NCBI GenBank assembly: GCA_009377535.1
Contig: WHTV01000001.1
Location: 1 to 44,410 of the forward strand
Direction: 5' to 3'
Source: Kiloniellaceae bacterium
GTDB lineage: Bacteria; Pseudomonadota; Alphaproteobacteria; Kiloniellales; Kiloniellaceae
Length of the DNA: 44,410 nt
The translations under genes were made by a program, and so were the position numbers. Below, piece by piece: positions 1 through 8,742 of this stretch. Below the pieces are notes generated by a model, which did not search any database, was not told the DNA's origin, and was given only the letters and a program-made list of their open reading frames with translations. The stretch's first letter is position 1, and the number at the start of each line of letters is the position of its first letter.

Positions 1-228
1 ATGACGGCCGCGCAGCTCTTTGCCGCCGCCAGGCGGGCGCGCCCGGAGATACCCGAGGCGCTCGGCCGGGGCGACTTCGTGCCCCTCATGGGCTGGCTGG
101 CCGAGCACGTCCATGCCCAGGCTTCCTCCGCCGGCTTCGAGACCATCGTCGAGCAGGCCACCGGCGAGCCGCTGAACCCCGAGATCTTCAAGGCCCACTT
201 GAAGGCCCGCTACCTGCCGGAGGCATGA
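1..228 (+). CDS. Carboxypeptidase Taq (M32) family metallopeptidase, C-terminal fragment
   Basis: The frame is open from the first base and ends at the TGA at 226-228, so this is the last ~75 residues of a gene that begins outside the window. The tail (GWLAEHVHAQAS, then IVEQATGEPLNPEIFKAHL and a final ARYLPEA) resembles the C-terminal helical part of M32 carboxypeptidases, zinc enzymes that trim C-terminal residues from peptides. The HEXXH motif is not in this fragment. The ATG at base 1 is probably an internal methionine. Family assignment is from recall of the C-terminal signature; the active site cannot be checked here. Confidence 0.75.
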   Translation: MTAAQLFAAARRARPEIPEALGRGDFVPLMGWLAEHVHAQASSAGFETIVEQATGEPLNPEIFKAHLKARYLPEA

Positions 229-301
229 ACTCGTTCCTATGAGCCGCTGGCGGAGGCTCCGCGAGCCGCGCGGCCTTCGGCAGGCCGGGATGGCCAGCGG
301 G

Positions 302-331
302 TTGCGGCAGTCGGGGGCAAGCGTCTAGATT
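302..331 (+). promoter_or_regulatory. Possible sigma-70-type promoter for thrC
   Basis: TTGCGG at 302-307 and TAGATT at 326-331 are separated by 18 bp, and a start about 7 bp later would leave a leader of ~33 nt before thrC. The match is only fair, and the rest of the 143-bp gap after the peptidase shows no other signal. Confidence 0.3.
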
Positions 332-371
332 GGTTGCTTCTGAGGATCTGTAGCGGTTTGGGGCGCTCGCG

Positions 372-1805
372 ATGCGTTATCTCTCGACCCGGGGCGATGC
401 CCCGGTCCTTGCTTTTGACGAGGTGCTGCTTGCCGGGCTGGCCCGCGACGGCGGGCTTTACCTGCCGGAGAGCTGGCCGCAGTTCTCGCCGGGGGAGATC
501 CGCGCCCTGGCCGGCAAGCCCTATGCCGAAGTCGCCTTCGCGGTGATCCGCCCCTTCGTCGCCGGCGCCATCGCCGAGGCCGACCTGAAGCGCATCCTCG
601 ACGAAACCTACGCCGGTTTCGAACATGCCGCGGTGGCGCCACTGAAGCAGCTCGACTCGCGCACCTGGCTGATGGAGCTCTTCCACGGGCCGACCCTGGC
701 CTTCAAGGACTACGCCCTGCAGCTGCTCGGCCGCCTCTTCGACCACGTGCTGCGCCAGCGCGGCGAACGGGTAACGATCATCGGCGCCACCTCCGGCGAC
801 ACCGGCTCGGCCGCCATCGAGGCCTGCCGCGACCGCGATCGGATCGACATCTTCATGCTGCACCCCAGGGGCCGCGTCACCGAGGTGCAGCGCCGCCAGA
901 TGACCACGGTGCTGGCGTCCAACGTCCACAACATCGCCCTCGAAGGTACCTTCGACGACTGCCAGGACCAGGTGAAGGCGATGTTCAACGACCTCGCCTT
1001 CCGCGACGCCATGAACCTTTCGGCGGTGAACTCGATCAACTGGGCGCGCATCATGGCGCAGATCGTCTACTATTTCGTCGCCGGCGTGGCGCTGGGCGCG
1101 CCTGATCGCGCCGTCGCCTTCTCGGTGCCGAGTGGCAACTTCGGCAACATCTATGCCGCCTACGGCGCCGGGCGCATGGGCCTGCCGGTGGCCCAGCTCA
1201 TCGTCGGCTCCAACCGCAACGACATTCTCACCCGCTTCTTCGACAGCGGCACCATGGCGGTGGGCGGCGTCAGCCCGACCATCTCGCCCTCCATGGATAT
1301 CCAGATATCCTCCAACTTCGAGCGCCTGCTGTTCGACGTCTTCCAGCGCGACGGCACCAAGGTGAAGCAGGTGATGGCCGGGTTCCGCAAGTCCGGCAGC
1401 TTCGCGGTCAGCGCCGAAGAGCATCAGCGCCTGCGCCGCCTGTTCGACGCGCACCGCTTCGACGACAGCGAGACGGCGGCGGAGATCGCCGCGCGCCTGC
1501 AAGAGAGCGGCGAGCTGCTCGATCCGCACAGTGCCATCGGCACCGCCGCGGCGCGCGCCGAGACGCGGCCCGAGATCGCCGCCGTGGTGGCGTTGGCCTG
1601 CGCCCATCCGGCGAAGTTCCCCGAGGCGGTGGAGCAGGCGTGCGGCGTGCGGCCGGAACTGCCGGCGCGCCTTGCCGATCTCTATGAGCGCGAGGAGCGC
1701 TGTAGCACGCTGCCCAACGACCTCGCCATCTTGCAGGACTTCATCCGCGACAGGCGACAGGACCCGCCGCAGCGCGCCGCCAGCCGGACGAAGGGCGCGG
1801 CATGA
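372..1805 (+). CDS. thrC: Threonine synthase
   Basis: Catalyses the PLP-dependent conversion of O-phospho-L-homoserine to L-threonine, the last step of threonine biosynthesis, in the cytoplasm. The 477-residue protein has the length of the long proteobacterial form. The N-terminus MRYLSTRGDAP is typical. The PLP lysine is K112 in HGPTLAFKDYALQ, and GATSGDTGSAA (~138-148) is the phosphate-binding loop. The start is the only ATG that keeps the conserved N-terminus. The stop overlaps the next start in an ATGA, so translation is probably coupled to the M16 peptidase gene. The homoserine kinase that supplies its substrate lies about 6 kb away on the other strand (7731-8705). Confidence 0.95.
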   Translation: MRYLSTRGDAPVLAFDEVLLAGLARDGGLYLPESWPQFSPGEIRALAGKPYAEVAFAVIRPFVAGAIAEADLKRILDETYAGFEHAAVAPLKQLDSRTWLMELFHGPTLAFKDYALQLLGRLFDHVLRQRGERVTIIGATSGDTGSAAIEACRDRDRIDIFMLHPRGRVTEVQRRQMTTVLASNVHNIALEGTFDDCQDQVKAMFNDLAFRDAMNLSAVNSINWARIMAQIVYYFVAGVALGAPDRAVAFSVPSGNFGNIYAAYGAGRMGLPVAQLIVGSNRNDILTRFFDSGTMAVGGVSPTISPSMDIQISSNFERLLFDVFQRDGTKVKQVMAGFRKSGSFAVSAEEHQRLRRLFDAHRFDDSETAAEIAARLQESGELLDPHSAIGTAAARAETRPEIAAVVALACAHPAKFPEAVEQACGVRPELPARLADLYEREERCSTLPNDLAILQDFIRDRRQDPPQRAASRTKGAA

Positions 1806-3058
1806 GCATCGAGATCACACGGCTGCCCTCCGGCCTGACGGTTGCCACCGATGCGATGCCGGGCACCGCCACGGTCTCTCTCGGCGCCTGGATCGGCGCC
1901 GGCACGCGCCACGAGGCGGCGGAGCTGAACGGCATCGCCCACCTGCTGGAGCACATGGCCTTCAAGGGCACCGAGCGCCGCTCGGCCCAGGATATTGCCG
2001 AGGAGATCGAGGCGGTCGGCGGGCATCTCAACGCCTACACCAGCCGCGAGAACACCGCCTTCTATGCCAAGGTGCTGTCCGAGGACGCGCCGCTCGCCCT
2101 CGACATCGTCTCCGACATCCTGCAGCACCCGACTTTCCTGGCCGATGAACTGGAGCGTGAGCGCGCCGTGGTCCTGCAGGAGATCGGCCAGGCCTTCGAT
2201 ACGCCCGACGACATCGTCTTCGACTACTTCCAGGAAACCGCCTATCCGGCCCAGGCCCTCGGCCGGCCCGTGCTCGGCGAAAGCCATACGGTGAGCGGCC
2301 TCGACCGCGGCGCGCTGTGGGACTACCTGCGCGGCCACTATGGCCCGCAGCAGATGGTGGTGGCCGCCGCCGGCCAGATCGAGCACGCGCACTTCGTCGA
2401 CATGGCTGCCGCCGCTTTCGCCCACGAGGATTTCGCCAGCAACGGCGTCACCGACCCGGCCGCCTACCGTGGCGGCGATCGGCGCGAGCAGCGCGACCTC
2501 GAGCAGGTCCACCTGTTGCTCGGCTTCGACGGCGTCGGCTACCTGGACGACGACTACTACGCACTCTCCGCGCTCTCCACCCTGTTCGGCGGCGGCATGT
2601 CATCGCGCCTCTTCCAGGAGGTGCGCGAGAAGCGCGGCCTGGTCTATTCGGTCTACTCCTTCCACTCCGCCTTCCTCGACGGCGGCCTTTTCGGCGTCTA
2701 TGCCGGCACCGGCAGCGGCGAGGTGCGCGAGCTGGTCCCGGTGGTCTGCGACGAGCTGGCGAAGCTCACCCTTGGGGTCAGCGAGGAGGAACTGGATCGC
2801 GCGCGCGCGCAGCTGCGCGCCTCGCTGCTGATGAGCCGGGAGAGCTCGAGCTCGCGGGCCGAGCAGATCGCCCAGCAGCTGCTGATCTACGGCCGTGCGG
2901 TGCCGATCGACGAGGTGCTGGCCAAGATCGCCGCAGTGACGGTGGCCGATATCGAGCGGGTCGCCGGCCGGCTCATGGCCAGCGCGCCGACGGTGACCGC
3001 CATCGGCCCGCTGGCACATCTTGAGAGTGCCGAGAAGATCGCTGCGCGGCTTGGCTGA
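1802..3058 (+). CDS. M16 family zinc metallopeptidase (processing-peptidase-like)
   Basis: A 418-residue insulinase/mitochondrial-processing-peptidase-type protease. The inverted zinc motif HLLEH is at H47-E50-H51, and the third ligand is E127 in RAVVLQEIGQ, giving the expected 76-residue spacing. The second half carries the M16 C-terminal domain with the FGGGMSSRLFQEVREKRGLVYSVYS signature split over ~263-285. Alphaproteobacterial homologues are relatives of mitochondrial MPP-beta. The physiological substrate cannot be told from sequence. No signal peptide is seen. It overlaps thrC by ATGA; thrC-M16-GNAT is a recurrent order in alphaproteobacteria. Confidence 0.92.
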   Translation: MSIEITRLPSGLTVATDAMPGTATVSLGAWIGAGTRHEAAELNGIAHLLEHMAFKGTERRSAQDIAEEIEAVGGHLNAYTSRENTAFYAKVLSEDAPLALDIVSDILQHPTFLADELERERAVVLQEIGQAFDTPDDIVFDYFQETAYPAQALGRPVLGESHTVSGLDRGALWDYLRGHYGPQQMVVAAAGQIEHAHFVDMAAAAFAHEDFASNGVTDPAAYRGGDRREQRDLEQVHLLLGFDGVGYLDDDYYALSALSTLFGGGMSSRLFQEVREKRGLVYSVYSFHSAFLDGGLFGVYAGTGSGEVRELVPVVCDELAKLTLGVSEEELDRARAQLRASLLMSRESSSSRAEQIAQQLLIYGRAVPIDEVLAKIAAVTVADIERVAGRLMASAPTVTAIGPLAHLESAEKIAARLG

Positions 3059-3079
3059 GACGAGGGCGAGGGGCGGGAC

Positions 3080-3667
3080 ATGCTGTTCACGGTGTTTCGC
3101 GGCGAGAGTCCCCAGGCCATCCGTCTCGAAGGGCTGCGCATCTACCTGCTGCCGCCGCGCATGGCCGACTGGAAGGCTTGGGCGGGCCTGCGCGAGGAGA
3201 GCCGCGATTTCCTGACCCCCTGGGAACCGACCTGGCCGCACGACGCGCTGAGCCGGTATGCCTTCCGCCGCCGCCTCAAGGCCTATAACCAGGAATGGCG
3301 GCGCGGCACCGGATTCTCCTTCCTGGTTCACCGGCTTTCCGACCACGCGCTGATGGGCGGGGTGACTGTCTCCAACGTGCGCCGCGGCGTGTCCCAGGCT
3401 GCCAGCATCGGCTATTGGATCGGCGAGCGCTTCTCGCGCCAGGGCTTCATGAGTGAGGCCGTCTCGGCAGTGGTGGAGTTCGCTTTCGAAGAACTCGCCC
3501 TGCACCGCGTCGAGGCGGCCTGCCTGCCGAACAACGAGGCCAGCCGCAGTCTGCTGCTGAAGGTCGGCTTCCGGCAGGAGGGCTACGCCCGCCAGTACCT
3601 GCGCATCAACGGCAAGTGGCAGGACCACCTGCTGTTCGAGATCCTGCGCGACGATCCGCGGCTGTAG
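3080..3667 (+). CDS. GNAT family N-acetyltransferase (RimJ/RimL-like)
   Basis: A 195-residue cytoplasmic acetyltransferase of the Gcn5-related fold. The acetyl-CoA-binding region is visible as IGYWIGERFSRQGFMSEAV, where the RQGFM stretch corresponds to the Q/R-x-x-G-x-G/A loop. LHRVEAACLPNNEASRSLL, followed by KVGFRQEGYAR, is the classic RimJ/RimL C-terminal signature. RimJ-type enzymes acetylate N-termini of ribosomal or other proteins, but the actual target is unknown. The gene starts 21 nt after the M16 peptidase with GAGGGGCGGG as ribosome-binding region, so it is probably the third gene of the thrC operon. Confidence 0.88.
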   Translation: MLFTVFRGESPQAIRLEGLRIYLLPPRMADWKAWAGLREESRDFLTPWEPTWPHDALSRYAFRRRLKAYNQEWRRGTGFSFLVHRLSDHALMGGVTVSNVRRGVSQAASIGYWIGERFSRQGFMSEAVSAVVEFAFEELALHRVEAACLPNNEASRSLLLKVGFRQEGYARQYLRINGKWQDHLLFEILRDDPRL

Positions 3668-3692
3668 GGCCGGGGCCGCCCCCTCACTGGCG

Positions 3693-4256
3693 TCAGGCGT
3701 GGCCGGCGTCGCCGGAAAGCATCGAGACGTCGACGCCGAGCTTGCCGATGGCGCGCTCCCACTTGTTGTCGAGGGCGTTGTCGAACACCAGATCCTCGTC
3801 GGGAGCCACGTGCAGCCAGCCGTTGGCCTGGATCTCCGAATCGAGCTGGCCCGGTCCCCAGCCGGCATAGCCCAGCGCCAGCAGGCGGCGGCGCGGGCCC
3901 TGGCCGTCGGCGATATCGCGCAGGATGTCCACCGTGGCGGTCAGCGCCACGGCTTCGTCGACCTGCAGCGTGCTGTCCTGGCGGTATTCGCCGGAGTGCA
4001 GCACGAAGCCGCGGCCGGACTCCACCGGACCGCCGAAGTGGACGCGGATCTCCTCGTTGACGGCCGGCGGGCCGATGCCGAGCTGCGCCAGCAGGTCGGG
4101 GAAGGTGATGGCGCCGACCAGACGGTTGATGACCAGGCCCATGGCACCGTCGGGGTGATGGGCGCAGACGTAGATGACGGTACGGGCAAAGCGGGAGTCG
4201 CGCATGCCGGGCATGGCGATCAGAAGCTGGCCGGTAAGGTATTCTCGATCCTGCAT
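3693..4256 (-). CDS. YqgE/AlgH family protein
   Basis: 187 residues from the ATG at 4256 (MQDREYLTGQLLIAMPGM). The stretches ARTVIYVCAHHPDGAMG and NRLVGAITFPDLL, and GGPVESGRGFVLHS, are hallmarks of the UPF0301/YqgE family, named AlgH in Pseudomonas where it was linked to alginate production. The biochemical role is unresolved. An upstream in-frame ATG at 4361 would add a 35-residue basic tail outside the family domain, so I prefer 4256. It converges with the GNAT gene (25 bp between stops) and diverges from the DsbD-like gene. Confidence 0.9.
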   Translation of the reverse strand: MQDREYLTGQLLIAMPGMRDSRFARTVIYVCAHHPDGAMGLVINRLVGAITFPDLLAQLGIGPPAVNEEIRVHFGGPVESGRGFVLHSGEYRQDSTLQVDEAVALTATVDILRDIADGQGPRRRLLALGYAGWGPGQLDSEIQANGWLHVAPDEDLVFDNALDNKWERAIGKLGVDVSMLSGDAGHA

Positions 4257-4472
4257 AATCGAAGAATCTAGCCGCCCGGCGCCCCGCCGACAATGGCTTG
4301 GCGGTGCTTTTTTCCGAACCCTGTGCCGGTGCCGCCCCAGAGCGGCCGCGGGGAAGGGCACACGATCTTGTGAGCGTGGGCGGTCCTTCTCTGGATATTA
4401 TGGCCCTTGCCCTTTATATGCCGGAGGGCAGGACGCCCGCGATGCCGCGCGGGCCCTGGATTGTGGGTGAGG

Positions 4473-6626
4473 ATGCTTCTTAAGAAATTGGATTTTAAGG
4501 CCTTCGTGGCGAGTACTCTGGCCCTGGCCGGTCTCGTCATGGCGTCCCAGGGCGCTTGGGCCGCCGCCGGCGCCTGGGTCGAGGAGGAGCAGGCCCGCCT
4601 GCGCCTCGTCAGCGCCCAGCAGTCCGTCGCCGGCGAGGCGCTCGATCTGGGCCTGGAGTTCGATCTCGAGCCCGGCTGGAAGATCTACTGGCGCTCGCCG
4701 GGCGACGCCGGCTTCCCGCCAAGGGTGGACTGGAGCGACTCCGGCAACTTGCAGCAGGCGGAGATCGCCTGGCCGGTGCCGCACCGCTTCTCGCTGTTCG
4801 GCCTGGAGACCTTCGGCTATAGCGACCAGGTGGTGCTGCCGATCGCCGTCGCGGCGGCGCAGCCCGGCGAAGCGCTCACCCTGCGCGCCAAGGTCGACTA
4901 CCTGATCTGCGAGCAGCTCTGCATTCCCTACACTGCCGAGCTCAGCCTCGACCTGCCGGCCGGCGACGGTGCCCGCGCGCCCCAGGCCTTCCTCATCGAG
5001 AGCTTCCGCGACCAGGTGCCCGGCCTCGGCGCCGAGCGCGGCCTCGGCATCGCCAACGTGGCGCTGACGGGCTCACGGGACGAACCGCTGCTGCAGGTGA
5101 CCACGCACTCGGAACGTCCCTTCGAGGCGCCGGACCTGCTGGTGGAGGGGCCGCCGGGTTTCCATTTCGGCGCGCCGCAGGTGACGCTCTCCGACGGCGG
5201 CAGGCAGGCGAGCCTGCGCGCCGCCGTGTCCCGCAGCCTTCCCGACACGGCGCTGGAAGGCCAGCCGATCACTGTCACCGTCATCGACGGCGCGCGCGGC
5301 GTCGAGACCGAGGCCGTCGCCCGTTTCCTCGCCCCTCCGGCGGCCGACTTCGCTACCCTGGCCGGCATTCTCGGGCTGGCGCTGCTCGGCGGCCTCATCC
5401 TGAATCTCATGCCCTGCGTGCTGCCGGTGCTCTCCATCAAGCTGCTCTCGGTGGTGCATCAGGGCGGTCGCGCACGCGGGGCGATTCGCGCCAGCTTCCT
5501 GGCTTCGGCCGCTGGCATCCTGTTCTCCTTCCTGGTGCTGGCCGGTCTCGCCGTGGCGCTGAAAAGCGCCGGACTGGCGGTCGGCTGGGGCATTCAGTTC
5601 CAGCAGCCGCTCTTCCTCTCCGCCATGGCGCTGGTCATGGCGCTCTTCGCCTACAACCTCCTCGGGTTCTTCGAGGTGCCGCTGCCCGGCTTCATCGGCC
5701 GCGTCGCCGAACGAGGCACCGGCGAGGGTCACCCACATAGCCTCTGGAGCAACTTCGGCGCCGGCGCCCTGGCGACCCTGCTGGCGACACCCTGCTCGGC
5801 GCCCTTCCTCGGCACTTCGGTCGGCTTTGCCCTGTCGCGCGGCGCCTTCGAGATCTTCCTCATCTTCGTGGCCCTGGGAGTCGGCCTCGCCTTGCCCTAC
5901 CTGCTGGTCGCCGCGGCGCCGCGCCTCGTCGCCTGGCTGCCGCGCCCGGGCGCCTGGATGGTGGTGCTGCGCCGCGTTCTCGGCCTGCTGCTGGCGGCGA
6001 CGGCAGTCTGGCTGCTCACCGTGCTGGCGGCCCAGGTCGGCGTGCTGGCGGCCTCGCTGACCGGCGGCCTGCTGCTCGGCCTCGGCCTGGTGCTCTGGGC
6101 CGGACCCAACCTGGCACCGAAGCTCCGCCCCCTTCGACTACGCGGGGCGACACCGGCGCTGGCGGGCCTGCTGGCGCTGGCGGCCTTCGCCCTGCCGGCC
6201 GGCGTTTCGGCCCCGCCGCACAGCGAGCCCCCGGCCGCTTCCGATCGCCTCGCCTGGCAGCCGCTCGATGCTGGGGCCATCGCCGCCCTGGTGGCCGAGG
6301 GGCAGGTGGTCTTCGTCGACGTCACCGCCGACTGGTGCATCACCTGCCAGGTGAACAAGAGGCTGGTGCTCGACACCGATGCCATGACCGAGCGGCTGGC
6401 CGACCCCGGCATAGTGCGCATGCGCGGCGACTGGACCCTGCCGAGCGACGCTATCTCCGGCTATCTCGCCGGCTTCGGGCGCTACGGCATCCCCTTCAAC
6501 GCGGTCTACGGCCCCGGCGCGCCGGAGGGCGTCGCCCTGCCGGAGATCCTCACCCGCGACGCCGTGCTGGCCGCCCTCGAGCAGGCCGCCGGCAATAGCA
6601 CCGCCAGCGCTCAGACCTTGGAATAG
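4473..6626 (+). CDS. DsbD/ScsB-like thiol:disulfide interchange protein
   Basis: A 717-residue inner-membrane electron conduit predicted to move reducing equivalents from cytoplasmic thioredoxin to the cell envelope. In order: a signal peptide (MLLKKLDFKAF, hydrophobic core, cut near AWA-AAG); a periplasmic N-terminal DsbD-like domain with a cysteine pair in YLICEQLCIPY; a CcdA/DsbD transmembrane core with NLMPCVLPV and LATPCSAPFLGT, the two membrane cysteines; and a C-terminal thioredoxin domain with WCITC. The start at 4473 places the signal peptide first and has GTGAGG directly upstream; an upstream ATG at 4407 would precede it with a non-signal tail. The WCITCQVN signature fits the alphaproteobacterial ScsB-type branch better than classical E. 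coli DsbD. A peroxiredoxin gene follows after 97 bp. Confidence 0.9.
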   Translation: MLLKKLDFKAFVASTLALAGLVMASQGAWAAAGAWVEEEQARLRLVSAQQSVAGEALDLGLEFDLEPGWKIYWRSPGDAGFPPRVDWSDSGNLQQAEIAWPVPHRFSLFGLETFGYSDQVVLPIAVAAAQPGEALTLRAKVDYLICEQLCIPYTAELSLDLPAGDGARAPQAFLIESFRDQVPGLGAERGLGIANVALTGSRDEPLLQVTTHSERPFEAPDLLVEGPPGFHFGAPQVTLSDGGRQASLRAAVSRSLPDTALEGQPITVTVIDGARGVETEAVARFLAPPAADFATLAGILGLALLGGLILNLMPCVLPVLSIKLLSVVHQGGRARGAIRASFLASAAGILFSFLVLAGLAVALKSAGLAVGWGIQFQQPLFLSAMALVMALFAYNLLGFFEVPLPGFIGRVAERGTGEGHPHSLWSNFGAGALATLLATPCSAPFLGTSVGFALSRGAFEIFLIFVALGVGLALPYLLVAAAPRLVAWLPRPGAWMVVLRRVLGLLLAATAVWLLTVLAAQVGVLAASLTGGLLLGLGLVLWAGPNLAPKLRPLRLRGATPALAGLLALAAFALPAGVSAPPHSEPPAASDRLAWQPLDAGAIAALVAEGQVVFVDVTADWCITCQVNKRLVLDTDAMTERLADPGIVRMRGDWTLPSDAISGYLAGFGRYGIPFNAVYGPGAPEGVALPEILTRDAVLAALEQAAGNSTASAQTLE

Positions 6627-6723
6627 GGCGGCCGCCGCTCTATCTTCTTCAGCGATGCATAACCGACGTCCCCCGCCCTGACGCCATCGGGGCAGGGGCC
6701 GGCAATTCAGGGGATATCTCACT

Positions 6724-7206
6724 ATGACGATTCAGGTTGGCGACCGCATTCCGAGCACCGCGTTCCGCGTGAAGACGGCCGAGGGCATCCAGGAACTCTC
6801 CACCGACGAGCTGTTCAAGGGCAAGAAGGTGGTGCTGTTCTCGGTGCCGGGCGCCTTCACTCCGACCTGCTCGGCCAAGCACCTGCCGGGCTTCGTGCAG
6901 AGGGCCGACGAGTTCAGGGCCAAGGGCGTCGACACCATCGCCTGCATGGCGGTCAACGACGCCTTCGTCATGGATGCCTGGGGCCGGGACCAGCAGGTCG
7001 GTGACAAGGTGGCGATGCTGGCCGACGGCAACGCCGCCTTCGCCAAGGCCCTCGGCCTGGAACTCGACGCTTCCGGCGTCGGTCTCGGGACGCGCTCGCA
7101 GCGCTTCGCCATGGTGGTCGACGACGGCGTGGTGTCCAGCCTGCACGTCGAGCAGCCCGGGGCCTTCGAGGTGTCGAGCGCCGAGGCGGTGCTGGCGACG
7201 CTGTAG
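6724..7206 (+). CDS. Peroxiredoxin, type II (Prx5-like)
   Basis: A 160-residue thiol peroxidase that reduces H2O2 and alkyl hydroperoxides. The peroxidatic cysteine is C49 in PGAFTPTCSAKHLPGF, and the second cysteine is C74 in TIACMAVND. The 25-residue spacing matches plant/bacterial PrxII, which usually take electrons from glutaredoxin/glutathione or thioredoxin. No signal peptide is visible, so it is expected in the cytoplasm. It lies downstream of the DsbD-like gene, but the 97-bp gap leaves co-transcription open. A strong hairpin follows the stop. Confidence 0.93.
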   Translation: MTIQVGDRIPSTAFRVKTAEGIQELSTDELFKGKKVVLFSVPGAFTPTCSAKHLPGFVQRADEFRAKGVDTIACMAVNDAFVMDAWGRDQQVGDKVAMLADGNAAFAKALGLELDASGVGLGTRSQRFAMVVDDGVVSSLHVEQPGAFEVSSAEAVLATL

Positions 7207-7231
7207 CGCCGCAGCCGCCTTCCCGAACGAC

Positions 7232-7265
7232 AACGGCGGCTCCTGCGAGCCGCCGTTTCGCTTTT
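7232..7265 (+). terminator. Intrinsic terminator after the peroxiredoxin gene
   Basis: AACGGCGGCT at 7232-7241 pairs perfectly with AGCCGCCGTT at 7248-7257 around a 6-nt loop, followed by TCGCTTTT. It lies in the short gap between the peroxiredoxin gene and the convergent rnhA, and the T-run favours the + strand. Confidence 0.75.
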
Positions 7266-7272
7266 CTGCTGA

Positions 7273-7734
7273 TCAGCGCAAACTTGCGATGCCGGCACGG
7301 GCGAGCGCATCGGCCCGCTCGTTCTCCGGATGGCCGGAATGGCCCCGCACCCAGTGCCAGACGACATCGTGCGTTTCCAGCGCCAGCTCAAGGCGCTGCC
7401 AGAGGTCGACGTTTTTCACCGGCTGCTTGCCCGCTGTCTTCCAGCCGTTGCGCTTCCAGCCGTGGATCCACTTCATGATGCCGTCGCGCAGGTAGCTGCT
7501 GTCCGTATAGAGCGCGACTTTGGACGGGCGCTTCAGCGACTCCAGTGCCATGATCGCCGCCATCATCTCCATGCGGTTATTGGTGGTCGCGCGCTCGCCG
7601 CCGCTGATCTCCTTTTCCTTGCCCTTGTAGCGCAGCACCGCGCCCCAGCCACCCGGCCCCGGATTTCCGGAGCAGGCGCCGTCGGTGAAGATCTCCACCA
7701 GCGCTGAGGCGCTGGTTGTCGCTGGGCTCGTCAT
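7273..7734 (-). CDS. rnhA: Ribonuclease HI
   Basis: A 153-residue enzyme that degrades the RNA strand of RNA-DNA hybrids. The D-E-D-D active site is visible in [33 protein letters not shown] and [15 protein letters not shown] is replaced by [17 protein letters not shown], the usual handle-to-C-terminal signature. The start at 7734 shares an ATGA overlap with the end of thrB, so translation is probably coupled. An upstream extension of the same frame is only the antisense/alternate-frame continuation into thrB. Last gene of ispH-thrB-rnhA. Confidence 0.95.
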   Translation of the reverse strand: MTSPATTSASALVEIFTDGACSGNPGPGGWGAVLRYKGKEKEISGGERATTNNRMEMMAAIMALESLKRPSKVALYTDSSYLRDGIMKWIHGWKRNGWKTAGKQPVKNVDLWQRLELALETHDVVWHWVRGHSGHPENERADALARAGIASLR

Positions 7735-8705
7735 GGTGCCTTCAGGTCCAGCCCATAGGCGCCAGGGCCGTGGACCTGCTGATGGAACTGCAGCTTCTTC
7801 CAGTATTCGAGTGGGTCCTTGGGTTTCACGAAGGCGCCTTCCGGGTGGTTCAGCCAGTCGTAGAGGCGGGTCAGCAGAAAGCGCAGGGCGGAGCCGCGCG
7901 CCAGCAGCGGCAGCGCCGCCAGCTCTTCCGCGGAGAACGGCCGCTCCCGGCTGTAGGACTGCAGCAGCATGCGCGCCTTGGTCACGTTGAAGGCGTTGTC
8001 GTGCTCGAAGCACCAGGCATTCAGGCAGATCGCCAGGTCATAGGCGAAGAAGTCGTTGCAGGCGAAATAGAAGTCGATGATGCCGCTCAGCCGCTCGTGG
8101 CGGAAGAACACGTTGTCCGGGAAGAGGTCGGCATGGATGACGCCGGCCGGCAGGTCCTTCGGCCAGCACCGCTCCAGGTGATCGAGCTCGGCCGCCAGGG
8201 CATCGGCGAGGCCCGGCTTCACCTCGTCGGCGCGCCCCTTGCAGTCCTCCAGCAGCGGGCGCCAGCCGGCGACCGAAAGCGCATTCTCGCGGCGCAGCCC
8301 AAAATCGGCCCCGGCCAGATGCATGCGGGCCATGGCGCCGCCCAGGCCGGCGCAGTGGTAGGTCTGGATGCGCCGCGGCCAGAGCCCCTCGAGAAAGGAG
8401 ATCAGCGCCGCCGGGCGGCCGCAGAGCTGGCGCAGCGCCTTGCCGTCGCGGCCGTGCAACGGCACCGGGCAGCTGATGCCCTGGCCCGCCAGATGCTCCA
8501 TCAGACCGAGGAAGAAGGGCAGATCGCCGGCGTCCACGCGCTTCTCGTAGAGGGTCAGGATGTAGTTGCCCTGATCGGTCTGCAGCAGATAGTTGGAGTT
8601 CTCCACGCCCTCGGCGATGCCCTTGAACGAAAGCACCTCGCCAAGGCCGTACTCGGCGACGAATCCTTCGATCTCTTCGGCGGAGACTTCGGTATAGACG
8701 GCCAT
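7731..8705 (-). CDS. thrB: Homoserine kinase, ThrB choline-kinase-like type
   Basis: Phosphorylates L-homoserine for threonine synthase. The 324-residue protein belongs to the aminoglycoside-phosphotransferase/choline-kinase fold, not the GHMP fold of E. coli ThrB. Visible motifs are the N-terminal [19 protein letters not shown], the catalytic loop [13 protein letters not shown] and the metal-binding [18 protein letters not shown]. This form is standard in alphaproteobacteria. It lies 37 bp after ispH and overlaps rnhA by 4 bp, so all three are probably one transcript. Confidence 0.93.
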   Translation of the reverse strand: MAVYTEVSAEEIEGFVAEYGLGEVLSFKGIAEGVENSNYLLQTDQGNYILTLYEKRVDAGDLPFFLGLMEHLAGQGISCPVPLHGRDGKALRQLCGRPAALISFLEGLWPRRIQTYHCAGLGGAMARMHLAGADFGLRRENALSVAGWRPLLEDCKGRADEVKPGLADALAAELDHLERCWPKDLPAGVIHADLFPDNVFFRHERLSGIIDFYFACNDFFAYDLAICLNAWCFEHDNAFNVTKARMLLQSYSRERPFSAEELAALPLLARGSALRFLLTRLYDWLNHPEGAFVKPKDPLEYWKKLQFHQQVHGPGAYGLDLKAP

Positions 8706-8742
8706 GAGGGAAGCGCCGGCGGGGTTGGCGAGCGGTGCGGGA

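Noticed and set aside
237..1607. A 456-codon minus-strand frame opposite thrC
   Set aside because: Shadow of thrC; no recognisable domain.
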